Source: Opitutia bacterium
GTDB lineage: Bacteria > Verrucomicrobiota > Verrucomicrobiae > Opitutales > UBA953
Assembly (NCBI GenBank): GCA_004558035.1
Contig: SFEJ01000036.1
Location: 1-17,624, forward strand
Length of the DNA: 17,624 nucleotides
Direction: 5' to 3'
Below the pieces are notes generated by a model. That model made no database searches, was not told the DNA's origin, and saw nothing but the letters and a program-made list of their open reading frames with translations. Position numbers and translations under genes: made by a program. Shown here in pieces: positions 7,485-14,400 of this stretch. Position 1 is the first letter of the stretch; the number at the start of each line of letters is the position of its first letter.

Positions 7485-7506
7485 AAAAAACGTTCCCGCG
7501 GGAACG
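7485..7506 (-). terminator. Terminator-like palindrome in the tyrS leader
   Basis: CGTTCCCGCGGGAACG (7491-7506) is a perfect 16-bp palindrome, formed by two head-to-head copies of the window's abundant heptamer. Read on the minus strand it is followed at once by six T (7490-7485). This is the layout of an intrinsic terminator about 30 bases before the tyrS start. It could be an attenuator of tyrS, an operator between the divergent genes, or a chance result of motif abundance. A further palindrome, TTAAGCTTAA, is at 7514-7523. Confidence 0.45.
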
Positions 7507-7585
7507 CAAATTTTTAAGCTTAACGATTGGAGCCGACACTTAAAGAGGGTGCGCCGCGGCGTCCTTGGCATATTTTCTGCATCTC

Positions 7586-7592
7586 GGGAGAG
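7586..7592 (+). promoter_or_regulatory. Ribosome binding site of htpG
   Basis: GGGAGAG lies five bases before ATG 7598 and selects that start over an in-frame ATG eleven codons upstream. It is one of the few clear Shine-Dalgarno sequences in the window. Confidence 0.7.
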
Positions 7593-7597
7593 CAATT

Positions 7598-9463
7598 ATG
7601 AGTGACACAAAATCTGCGACCACGCACGCATTTCAGGCGGAAGTCAAACAGGTGCTCGACATCGTCGCGCACTCCATCTACAAGGACAAGGACATCTTCC
7701 TGCGCGAGCTCGTCTCCAACGCGAGCGACGCGCTCGAAAAGCTCCGCTACACGCAGCTCACGGAAAAGGCCGTGTTCGAGCCCGAGCGCGAGCTCGCCGT
7801 CGAAGTCTCGACGGACGAGGCGGCGGGAACGCTCACCATCGCCGATTCCGGCGTCGGCATGACGCGCGAGGAGCTCGTCGAAAACCTCGGCACCATCGCG
7901 CATTCGGGCACGAAGGCGTTTCTTCAGAAGCTGAAGGAGAACGGCGGCGCGAACGAAAACCTCATCGGGCAGTTCGGCGTCGGCTTCTTCTCGGTGTTCA
8001 TGGTCGCCGACGAGGTGAAGTTCTACACGCGCACGTGGCGCGAGGAGGGCGAATCGCTCTGCTGGACGTCCGACGGGAACGGCGCCTACACGATCGAGGA
8101 CGCGGGCGAGGCGCTCCCGCGCGGCTCGCGTCTCGTCGTCCGCCTTAAGGAAGAGTTCAAGGATTTCGCGAAGAAGGAGAAGGTGAAGGACGTGCTCGAG
8201 CGCTATTCGAAGTACATCGCGTTCCCGCTGGAGCTCGACGGCGAAAAGCTCAACACGATGCAAGCGCTCTGGCTCAAGTCCAAGAGCGAAGTCTCCGAGC
8301 AGGAGTACAAGGATTTCTACAAGTTCCAGTGCCACGCCTGGGACGAGCCGCAGGACCGGCTGCATTTCTCCGCCGACGCGCCGCTCGCCATCAACACGAT
8401 TCTGTTCTTCCCGACGCACAATCCCGAGACGCTCGGCTTCGGGCGCGCGACGCCGGAGGTCTCGCTCTACTGCCGCAAGGTGCTCATCGACGCGGAGCCG
8501 AAAAACCTGCTTCCCGAGTGGCTGCGCTTCATGAAGGGCGTCGTCGATTCCGCCGACATTCCGCTGAACATCTCCCGCGAGACGCTGCAGGATTCCACGC
8601 TGATTCAGAAGCTGAACCGCGTGCTCACGAAGCGCGTCATCAAGCACCTCGAGGAACGCGCGAAGAAGAAGCCCGAAGACTACGCCAAGTTCTGGCGCGA
8701 CTTCGGCAACTACCTGCGCGAAGGCATCGCCACCGACTACGACAACCGCGCCGCGCTCGCGCCCCTCTTCCGCTGCGAATCCTCGATTCTCGACGCGGGA
8801 ACGCTCACGAGCCTGCCCGAATACGTCGAACGCATGAAGGACTCGCAGAAGGAGATCTACTACCTCGTCGGCGCGAACCGCGAGGCGATCGAGTCCGGCC
8901 CGTATCTCGAAGCGTTCAAGTCGCGCGGCGTCGAAGTGCTCTTCCTCTACGACGGCGCGGACGACTACGTCATGAACCAGCTCGGCTCGTTCAAGGAAAA
9001 ATCCATCGTCTCCGCCGATTCCGCCGACATCGAGCTCGCCGACGCGCCGCAGACGGGAACGGGCGAACCGCTTTCCGACGACGCGATGAAGTCGCTCTGC
9101 GCGTGGTTCGCGGAAACGCTCGGCAAGGAAAAAGTCGCCGAATGCTCCGCGGGCAAACGCCTCGTCGATTCGCCCGCCGTCGCGCTCAATCCCGACAAGT
9201 TCATGACCGCGTCCATGCGCCGCATGATGCGCCTGATGACGAAGGACGCGGGAACGGCGGACAAGCCCGTCGCCGTGAAGGTCGAGCTGAACCCGCGCCA
9301 TCCGCTCGTGCACAAGCTCGACGCGCTCCGCGCCTCGAATCCGGAGCTCGCGAAACTCGTCGCCGAACAGGTGCTCGACAACACGCTGATCGCCGCCGGT
9401 CTGCTCGACAATCCGCGCGGCATGACGCAGCGCATCTACGAGCTGCTCGGCAAGCTCGCGTAA
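7598..9463 (+). CDS. htpG: Molecular chaperone HtpG (Hsp90)
   Basis: The 621-aa protein is a full-length bacterial Hsp90, an ATP-dependent cytosolic chaperone for stress and late protein folding. The N-terminal GHKL ATPase domain shows RELVSNASDALEK (36-48, the Mg/ATP-contact Asn N41), DSGVGM (83-88) and GQFGVGFFS (124-132). The middle domain includes FFPTHNPETLGFG-type sequence and the catalytic-loop stretch DSADIPLNISRETLQ. The C-terminal dimerisation domain runs from about residue 500 and, as in bacteria, has no MEEVD tail. GGGAGAG before ATG 7598 sets the start. It is divergent from tyrS and convergent with murG across a heptamer inverted repeat. I see no CIRCE element or clear heat-shock promoter upstream. 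Five GGGAACG heptamers occur, all in coding orientation. Confidence 0.97.
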   Translation: MSDTKSATTHAFQAEVKQVLDIVAHSIYKDKDIFLRELVSNASDALEKLRYTQLTEKAVFEPERELAVEVSTDEAAGTLTIADSGVGMTREELVENLGTIAHSGTKAFLQKLKENGGANENLIGQFGVGFFSVFMVADEVKFYTRTWREEGESLCWTSDGNGAYTIEDAGEALPRGSRLVVRLKEEFKDFAKKEKVKDVLERYSKYIAFPLELDGEKLNTMQALWLKSKSEVSEQEYKDFYKFQCHAWDEPQDRLHFSADAPLAINTILFFPTHNPETLGFGRATPEVSLYCRKVLIDAEPKNLLPEWLRFMKGVVDSADIPLNISRETLQDSTLIQKLNRVLTKRVIKHLEERAKKKPEDYAKFWRDFGNYLREGIATDYDNRAALAPLFRCESSILDAGTLTSLPEYVERMKDSQKEIYYLVGANREAIESGPYLEAFKSRGVEVLFLYDGADDYVMNQLGSFKEKSIVSADSADIELADAPQTGTGEPLSDDAMKSLCAWFAETLGKEKVAECSAGKRLVDSPAVALNPDKFMTASMRRMMRLMTKDAGTADKPVAVKVELNPRHPLVHKLDALRASNPELAKLVAEQVLDNTLIAAGLLDNPRGMTQRIYELLGKLA

Positions 9464-9483
9464 GAGCGCTTCGCGCCGTGTGA

Positions 9484-9550
9484 GGTGTAATGTGTAGTGT
9501 ATAAGGTGTATTTTTTTGATGCTTACACCTTACACCCTACACCTTACACC
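9484..9550. terminator. Heptamer inverted repeat, likely bidirectional terminator
   Basis: The left arm has four heptamers, GGTGTAA, TGTGTAG, TGTATAA and GGTGTAT (9484-9511). The right arm has TTACACC, TTACACC, CTACACC and TTACACC (9523-9550). The arms are complementary with about four mismatches over 28 bp and enclose a T-rich loop. The element fills the gap between the convergent htpG (stop 9463) and murG (stop 9556) genes, so a shared transcription stop is the simplest role. The strict 7-bp period is unusual for a terminator. Confidence 0.55.
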
Positions 9551-9555
9551 ATGCT

Positions 9556-10701
9556 TCACGCCTGCTCAGACTTGAGACCGCGCGTCTCGCCGGTGGCGAA
9601 GCGCTCGAGATCGACGACCATGTTGCTCCAGTCGAATTCGCGCGACATCTTTTCGATGTTGGCGCGGAGCTCTTCGAGGAGCGCGTCGTCGGCGAGGAGC
9701 GAAAGCGTCTCGTCCGTCAGCGTCGCGATTTCCGTCTGCGGGACGAGAACGCCGGCGCCCTTTTCGCGGAAGAATCTGGCGTTCGCCTCCTGGTGATTGT
9801 CCGCGGCGAACGGATACGGCACGAGCACGGCGGGAACGCAACAGGCGACGAATTCGGCGAGCGAGCCCGCGCCCGAGCGCGACACGACGAGATCCGCGGC
9901 GGAAAGCGCGGACGCCATGTCGTCGCAGAACGGAATGAAGCGCACGAAGACGGGCGCGCCGTCGCGGGAACGCGTCTCGCGCGTCGCGTCGCTTTCGGCG
10001 GAGTCGGCGAATTTCCCCGGTCCCGTGACGCAGAACACGGAGACTCCCGCGTCGGTGAAACGTTTCAGGTCGCGCTCGATCCAGTCGTTGAGGGGCTTGG
10101 CGCCCTGGCTTCCGCCGAAGACGGCGAGCAGTTTTCCCGTCGCGGGAACGCCGATCCGGCGGCGCGATTCCGCCTTGTCGCGCGGGAAGATTTCCCGGCG
10201 CACGGGGAAGCCCGTCGAGCGCACGGCGAGCGGCGTGATGCCGCGCAGGCGCACCCCCGGCGGGAGATAGACGCGCGTGGCGATGCGGCTCATCCAGCGC
10301 ACGGCCTTGCCGGGAACGCGGTTCGCCTCGTGCAGAATCACGGGAATGAACAGCAGGCGGCTCGCGACGGCAAGACCGACCGTGAGAAAGCCGCCGAAGC
10401 TGACGAACGCCGCCGGACGTTCCCGCAGAAACAGCGAGAATCCGAACGCGATCGAGTGAAGGAGATTCAGCAGAAACTTCGCGAACGCGAGCGGGCGCAG
10501 CGAAAACGCGCAGCCGGGAGCGCGCAGAAATTCGAGCTCCGAGTATTTTTCGGAAAGCCGCGCGTCGATGTTTTTTTTGCTGACGAGCAGCGTGCAGCGG
10601 AAGCCTTTTTCCGTGAGGCGTTCGGCGAGCGCGATGCCGGGCGAGAGGTGGCCGCCGGTGCCGCCGCAGGCGATGATGAAACGTTTGGTGGAAGTCTTCA
10701 T
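9556..10701 (-). CDS. murG: UDP-GlcNAc:lipid I transferase MurG
   Basis: MurG adds N-acetylglucosamine from UDP-GlcNAc to lipid I, making lipid II at the inner face of the cytoplasmic membrane. The 381-aa length is normal to slightly long. The N-terminal glycine loop GGTGGHLSP (13-21) and VSFGGFLTVGLA form the acceptor half. FGGSQGAKPLN starts the donor half, and SRSGAGSLAEF plus PYPFAADNHQEANA are the UDP-GlcNAc-binding signatures. It starts 19 bp after the ftsW stop and ends the minus-strand envelope cluster, six bases before the heptamer inverted repeat. No Shine-Dalgarno is seen before ATG 10701, but the N-terminus fits the family well. Confidence 0.97.
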   Translation of the reverse strand: MKTSTKRFIIACGGTGGHLSPGIALAERLTEKGFRCTLLVSKKNIDARLSEKYSELEFLRAPGCAFSLRPLAFAKFLLNLLHSIAFGFSLFLRERPAAFVSFGGFLTVGLAVASRLLFIPVILHEANRVPGKAVRWMSRIATRVYLPPGVRLRGITPLAVRSTGFPVRREIFPRDKAESRRRIGVPATGKLLAVFGGSQGAKPLNDWIERDLKRFTDAGVSVFCVTGPGKFADSAESDATRETRSRDGAPVFVRFIPFCDDMASALSAADLVVSRSGAGSLAEFVACCVPAVLVPYPFAADNHQEANARFFREKGAGVLVPQTEIATLTDETLSLLADDALLEELRANIEKMSREFDWSNMVVDLERFATGETRGLKSEQA

Positions 10702-10720
10702 GGAAGGAAAGGCGCGCGCC

Positions 10721-11941
10721 TCAGAACTCCGCCGGGCGCGGCAGGTAGGCCTTGCGCCAGTTCATGACGGAGTTGTAGATGAGGCCGACGAACGTGAACA
10801 TGACGACGAGATTGCTGCCGCCGTAGCTGATGAACGGCAGCGACATGCCCTTCGTCGGCAACATGCCGAGATTCACGAGCATGTTGATCGTCGCCTGCAG
10901 CATGACGAAGAGCATCGAGCCCAGGCAGACGTTGAAGTAAAACACGTCGGCGATCTCGCGCAGGCGCGACACGACGAGCCCGAAAAAGAGCAGCAGCGCG
11001 ACGGGAATCATCACGGTCCCGCAGAAGCCGAGCTCCTCGCCGACGACGGCGAAGACGCAGTCCGTGTGCGCCTCGGGCAGAAAGCCGCGGTAGATCATGC
11101 CGTCGCCGAGCCCTTCGCCGAAAAGCCCGCCGCTCGCGAAGCCCGTCAGCGCCTGCCAGAGCTGGTAGCCGAGGTCCTCCTTGTATTTTTCGGGATCGAT
11201 GAAGGAAAGCACGCGCGCGAAGCGGTTCGGCCACTGCCGGATCAGCAGCGAAAACGCGGAGATCCCCAGCAAGCCCGCGGGAACGATGTAGCGCAGACGC
11301 CCGCCCGCGAGAAAAAGCATGATGCCGCCGACCGCGGCGCAGAGCGCCATCGTGCCGAGATCCGGCTCCAGCGCAACGAGCCCGCAGACGCCGCCGATGA
11401 TGAGCCCCGGAAAGACGAAGCCGCGCAGAAAATCCTCGCGCGCTTCGCGGGTGACGCGGATGAGCCACGGGCGCGGGCGCTCGAACCAGCGGAACTTCGG
11501 CCGCCCGAAATGGCGCCGCGCCTGCGTCAGGTAATGCGCGAGCACGAACACGAGCGCGATCTTCGCGGGATCGCTCACCTGCAGATTGACGACGCCGAGC
11601 CCGATCCAGCGGCGCGAGCCGTTCACGACCTTGCCGAGCCCGGGAACGTAGATGGAAAGCAGCAGCAGCAGCGTTCCCGCGAAGATCCACGGCGCGAAGC
11701 GGCGCAGCCGGTCGAGGTTGATCTTCGCGGCGACGACGCCGGCGGCGAGCGCGGGAACGAGAAAGAACGCCTGCATGAAGAACGTGCGCAGCGGGCTGCC
11801 CGGCGTGTGGTACTGCCCCGCGCTCGTCTGGATCACCAGCCCGAAAATCGAAAGCAGCAGCGCGATAAAAACGATTAACCCCGCTTCGACTGAGACGCGG
11901 GGAAATCGGAAATCACGGGAACTGTCGGAGCCGTCCGGCAT
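10721..11941 (-). CDS. ftsW: Septal peptidoglycan polymerase FtsW
   Basis: FtsW is the SEDS-family glycosyltransferase that polymerises lipid II at the division septum with its partner class B penicillin-binding protein. The 406-aa protein is a multipass membrane protein, with about ten hydrophobic segments from residue 20. SEDS hallmarks are NGSRRWI, the LEPDLGTMAL segment, GEGLGDGMIYRGFLPEAHTD with GEELG, and near the end MSLPFISYGGSN. The last position is usually Ser in FtsW/RodA (GGSS), so GGSN is a small oddity. I prefer ATG 11941, seven bases after the LysM gene stop; an ATG at 11995 would overlap that gene by 47 bases. Its neighbours murD, the LysM gene and murG confirm a division-and-cell-wall cluster. 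The partner PBP (ftsI) is not in the window. Confidence 0.95.
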   Translation of the reverse strand: MPDGSDSSRDFRFPRVSVEAGLIVFIALLLSIFGLVIQTSAGQYHTPGSPLRTFFMQAFFLVPALAAGVVAAKINLDRLRRFAPWIFAGTLLLLLSIYVPGLGKVVNGSRRWIGLGVVNLQVSDPAKIALVFVLAHYLTQARRHFGRPKFRWFERPRPWLIRVTREAREDFLRGFVFPGLIIGGVCGLVALEPDLGTMALCAAVGGIMLFLAGGRLRYIVPAGLLGISAFSLLIRQWPNRFARVLSFIDPEKYKEDLGYQLWQALTGFASGGLFGEGLGDGMIYRGFLPEAHTDCVFAVVGEELGFCGTVMIPVALLLFFGLVVSRLREIADVFYFNVCLGSMLFVMLQATINMLVNLGMLPTKGMSLPFISYGGSNLVVMFTFVGLIYNSVMNWRKAYLPRPAEF

Positions 11942-11948
11942 GCGCCGT

Positions 11949-12755
11949 TCAGCCCAGCGGCTGTTCGGGTTCGGTCGGCTCGACGGGCTCCGCATCTTCC
12001 GGCGGAAGCGGGTCGGCGACGACGGCTTCCGGCTCGGGCTCGGGAAGCGGATCCGGAGCCGGCGCGGGAGCGGGTTCCTCTTCCTTCTTCGGTTCCGGCG
12101 CGGGAGCGGGCTTCGCCGCCTCCGCCTTCTTCGTCTCGCCCGCCTTCGCGGGAATGACGAGCTTCTGGCCGATGCGGATGCTGTTCGCGTTCGCGATGCC
12201 GTTCGCCTCCATCAGCGCCTTGAGCGTGACGCCGTGCGCGCGCGCGATCTTGCTGAGCGCGTCGCCCTTCTTCACGACGTAGACTTCGCCGCCCTCCGCC
12301 TTGTTCGCGGAGGATTTTTCCGAAGACGCGGACGTCTTCCCCGCCGCCGGAATCTTCAGCTTCATGCCGAGGCGGAGCACCGCGTTCTTGTTGATGTTGT
12401 TCGCCGCGCAGATGGCGTCGATCGTCGTGCCGTGGTTCTTGGCGATGACCCACAGGCTGTCGTTCTTCTTGACGACGTAGATCTTTTCTTCGCCGGAAGC
12501 GGGTTCCGCCTTGGCGGGCTCCGCGGGAACGGCGGCGGGCTGCGCCGGCTCGACCGGCTCGGCCTCGGACGGCTGCGTCGGTTCGTCGATCACGGCCGTT
12601 CCTTCGGTCGGCTCGGAAACGTCGACGATCTGCGGCGGATTCGCCGCGTTTTTCTCGCGCTCGCGGACGAGGCGCGGAGTGCAGCCGTTCACGAGAACGA
12701 CGAACGCCATGACGTGCAGGAAAACGACGCCGGAAACGATGGTTAAAGCCTTCAT
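11949..12755 (-). CDS. LysM-repeat putative lipoprotein in dcw cluster
   Basis: The 268-aa protein has an N-terminal hydrophobic segment (5-22) ending in LVNGC, a plausible lipobox with Cys25; a plain membrane anchor is the alternative. A Pro/Glu-rich linker (about 38-90) leads to two LysM domains (about 92-136, YVVKKNDSLWVIAKNHG; and 158-202, YVVKKGDALSKIARAHG). The C-terminus (203-268) is an acidic Pro/Glu/Ala repeat tail with no catalytic domain. LysM binds N-acetylglucosamine in peptidoglycan, so it is likely a periplasmic wall-binding or scaffold protein. Its place between murD and ftsW suggests a part in septal wall synthesis; that is inference. A 132-bp gap separates it from murD and could hold its own promoter; ftsW follows seven bases after its stop. 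Confidence 0.85.
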   Translation of the reverse strand: MKALTIVSGVVFLHVMAFVVLVNGCTPRLVREREKNAANPPQIVDVSEPTEGTAVIDEPTQPSEAEPVEPAQPAAVPAEPAKAEPASGEEKIYVVKKNDSLWVIAKNHGTTIDAICAANNINKNAVLRLGMKLKIPAAGKTSASSEKSSANKAEGGEVYVVKKGDALSKIARAHGVTLKALMEANGIANANSIRIGQKLVIPAKAGETKKAEAAKPAPAPEPKKEEEPAPAPAPDPLPEPEPEAVVADPLPPEDAEPVEPTEPEQPLG

Positions 12756-12887
12756 GTTTTTTCTAAGAATCTCTGATTTGTGCTGTTGCGGAAAATACCT
12801 GAAACGATGCCGGAAATTTTGTGATTGTTTTCCCGTTTGTCGAAACTTTTTTCACGCGAAGGCGGAGAAATGCGCGGACGCGCGCCC

Positions 12888-14327
12888 TCACGCGCCCGCC
12901 AGCTCCTCCGCGATGCGGTTGAACTGCCGCCCGCGGTCCGCGTAGCTCTTGAACATGTCGAAGCTCGCGAAGCCCGGGCTGAAGAGCACGACGGCGCGCG
13001 GCGTTCCCGCGTTCCGCGCGGCCTTGAAGGCGGCGTTCACGCTCGCGCCGAGGTTTTCGAAGACCTGAACGGGGACGCCCGTCCCCGCGAAGCCCGCGGC
13101 GAGCGCGGGCGCCGTTTCGCCGATGAGAAACGCCGCGGAGACGCGCGCCGCGAGCCGGCGGCAGAACGCCTCCGTGTCGCCGCCCTTGCCCAGCCCGCCG
13201 CCGACCCAGAAGATCGGCGCGTCCGGGAACGTCTCGAGCGCGGCATAGACGGCGTGGAAATTCGTGCCCTTGGAGTCGTCCCAGAACTCGACGCGCGTTC
13301 CCGCGGGCGTCTCGACGGCGGCGCTCAGCGCGAGGCGGTGCTCCTTCGGCGTGAACGCGCGCGCGGCGTCCTCGAGCTCCTTCAGCGGGAAGCCGCGCGC
13401 GAGCCAGAACCGCCGCGCGAGCGCGTAATTCTCCCGCTGCGGGAACGTCTCGAAAATGCTGCCCTCGGGAACGAGCCCGCGCACTTCCTCGCGCGTCGCG
13501 ACCTGCACGAAGTCCGGCAGCGCGACGCCGAATTCCCGAGCCGCCGCCGCGACCGATTCGCCGACGACGCAGACGCGGTCCGCGAGAATCCGCCGCGCCT
13601 CCTCCGAATCCCGCGCGAAATCGCCGAGCAGCGCGCGCAGGTTGTTCTGCTGCTCGACGAGGCGGAACTTCGCGCGGAAATAGTTCTCCCGCGAGCCGTG
13701 GCGGTCGATGTGGTCTTCGTCGAAATTCGTCCAAAGCACGGAACGCGGCGAAAAATAGCGCAGGCATTCCGCCTGGAACGAGCTGATTTCGCAGATCGGA
13801 TGCGCAATGCTCGGCATCTCCGAAAAAAGCATCGACGTCATCGGAATCCCGTTGTTGCCGACGGCGACGGAGACGCGCCCCGCCTTGCGGTGAGCGAAGC
13901 AGAGAAATTCCGTCAGCGTCGTCTTGCCGTTCGTTCCCGTGACGGCGGTGAGGTTGAGCCGGCTCGAAAGACGCGCCATGAACGCCGCCGCGTCCTCGCC
14001 GTCGAGCAGCTTCGCCGGCGCGGAGGACGCCTGCCAGAAGAGCGCCGCGAAATCCGCCTCCGTCAGGCAGAGCGCGCCCGCGTTGCGCGCGAGGCGCATC
14101 CACGGGTGCGCGAGCGGAAAGCCCGGGCTGTGGACGACGAGATCGTGCGCCTCCGCGTCCTCGGGCGTGAAGTTTTCGCGCGCGCCGCCGACGCCGGATC
14201 TGTCGTAGATCGTCGCGGGAACGCCCTGTTCCGCGAGAAAGCGCGCGACGGCGTTCCCGCTGACGCCCGCGCCGAAGACGGCGACCGGGCGGCGGACTTT
14301 GTTTTCCAGAATTTTGGGAAGAATCAT
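12888..14327 (-). CDS. murD: UDP-MurNAc-L-alanine:D-glutamate ligase MurD
   Basis: MurD adds D-glutamate to UDP-N-acetylmuramoyl-L-alanine with ATP in the cytoplasm. At 479 aa it is slightly longer than usual (about 440-450). The N-terminal Rossmann-like domain shows FGAGVSG (18-24). The ATP-binding P-loop is GTNGKTT (131-137). CEISSFQAE, DEDHIDRHGSRENYFRAK and WDDSKGTNFHA are the central and C-terminal family motifs, and SPGFASFDMFKSYADRG closes it. A stretch before the P-loop (about 96-124) looks like a small insertion and may explain the extra length. No Shine-Dalgarno precedes ATG 14327. It lies 73 bp after the AsmA-like gene and begins the murD-LysM-ftsW-murG run. mraY and murC are not in the window. 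Confidence 0.96.
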   Translation of the reverse strand: MILPKILENKVRRPVAVFGAGVSGNAVARFLAEQGVPATIYDRSGVGGARENFTPEDAEAHDLVVHSPGFPLAHPWMRLARNAGALCLTEADFAALFWQASSAPAKLLDGEDAAAFMARLSSRLNLTAVTGTNGKTTLTEFLCFAHRKAGRVSVAVGNNGIPMTSMLFSEMPSIAHPICEISSFQAECLRYFSPRSVLWTNFDEDHIDRHGSRENYFRAKFRLVEQQNNLRALLGDFARDSEEARRILADRVCVVGESVAAAAREFGVALPDFVQVATREEVRGLVPEGSIFETFPQRENYALARRFWLARGFPLKELEDAARAFTPKEHRLALSAAVETPAGTRVEFWDDSKGTNFHAVYAALETFPDAPIFWVGGGLGKGGDTEAFCRRLAARVSAAFLIGETAPALAAGFAGTGVPVQVFENLGASVNAAFKAARNAGTPRAVVLFSPGFASFDMFKSYADRGRQFNRIAEELAGA

Positions 14328-14400
14328 GAGAAAGAAAAATCGTTGAGCGTTGAATGAAACGGACCGTTTTCGGAATTCTCCTGTCGCGCCGCGCCGCCGC

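Noticed and set aside
7565..7581. Sigma-54-like promoter (TTGGCA and GCA at the right -24/-12 spacing) before htpG
   Set aside because: The predicted transcript would start at about 7592, the end of the Shine-Dalgarno, leaving too short a leader; two consensus positions in each half also differ.
7457..7597. T-box riboswitch controlling tyrS
   Set aside because: The whole intergenic space is 140 bp, shorter than a typical T-box leader, and I see no T-box sequence; only the terminator-like hairpin is present.
7520..9313. Minus-strand open frame of 597 codons opposite htpG
   Set aside because: It is a shadow of htpG codon structure, and the sense strand carries all the Hsp90 motifs.
9484..9550. 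CRISPR array or telomere-like repeat
   Set aside because: Units are only 7 bp with no spacers, and the two arms are inverted, so it is neither; a terminator-like inverted repeat fits better.
11942..11995. Longer ftsW start at 11995
   Set aside because: It would overlap the LysM gene by 47 bases, and its purine stretch is directly against the ATG with no spacing; the shorter start gives a normal SEDS N-terminus.
12825..14357. Plus-strand open frame of 510 codons opposite murD
   Set aside because: The composition is a typical Arg/Glu-rich shadow, and murD motifs are complete on the other strand.
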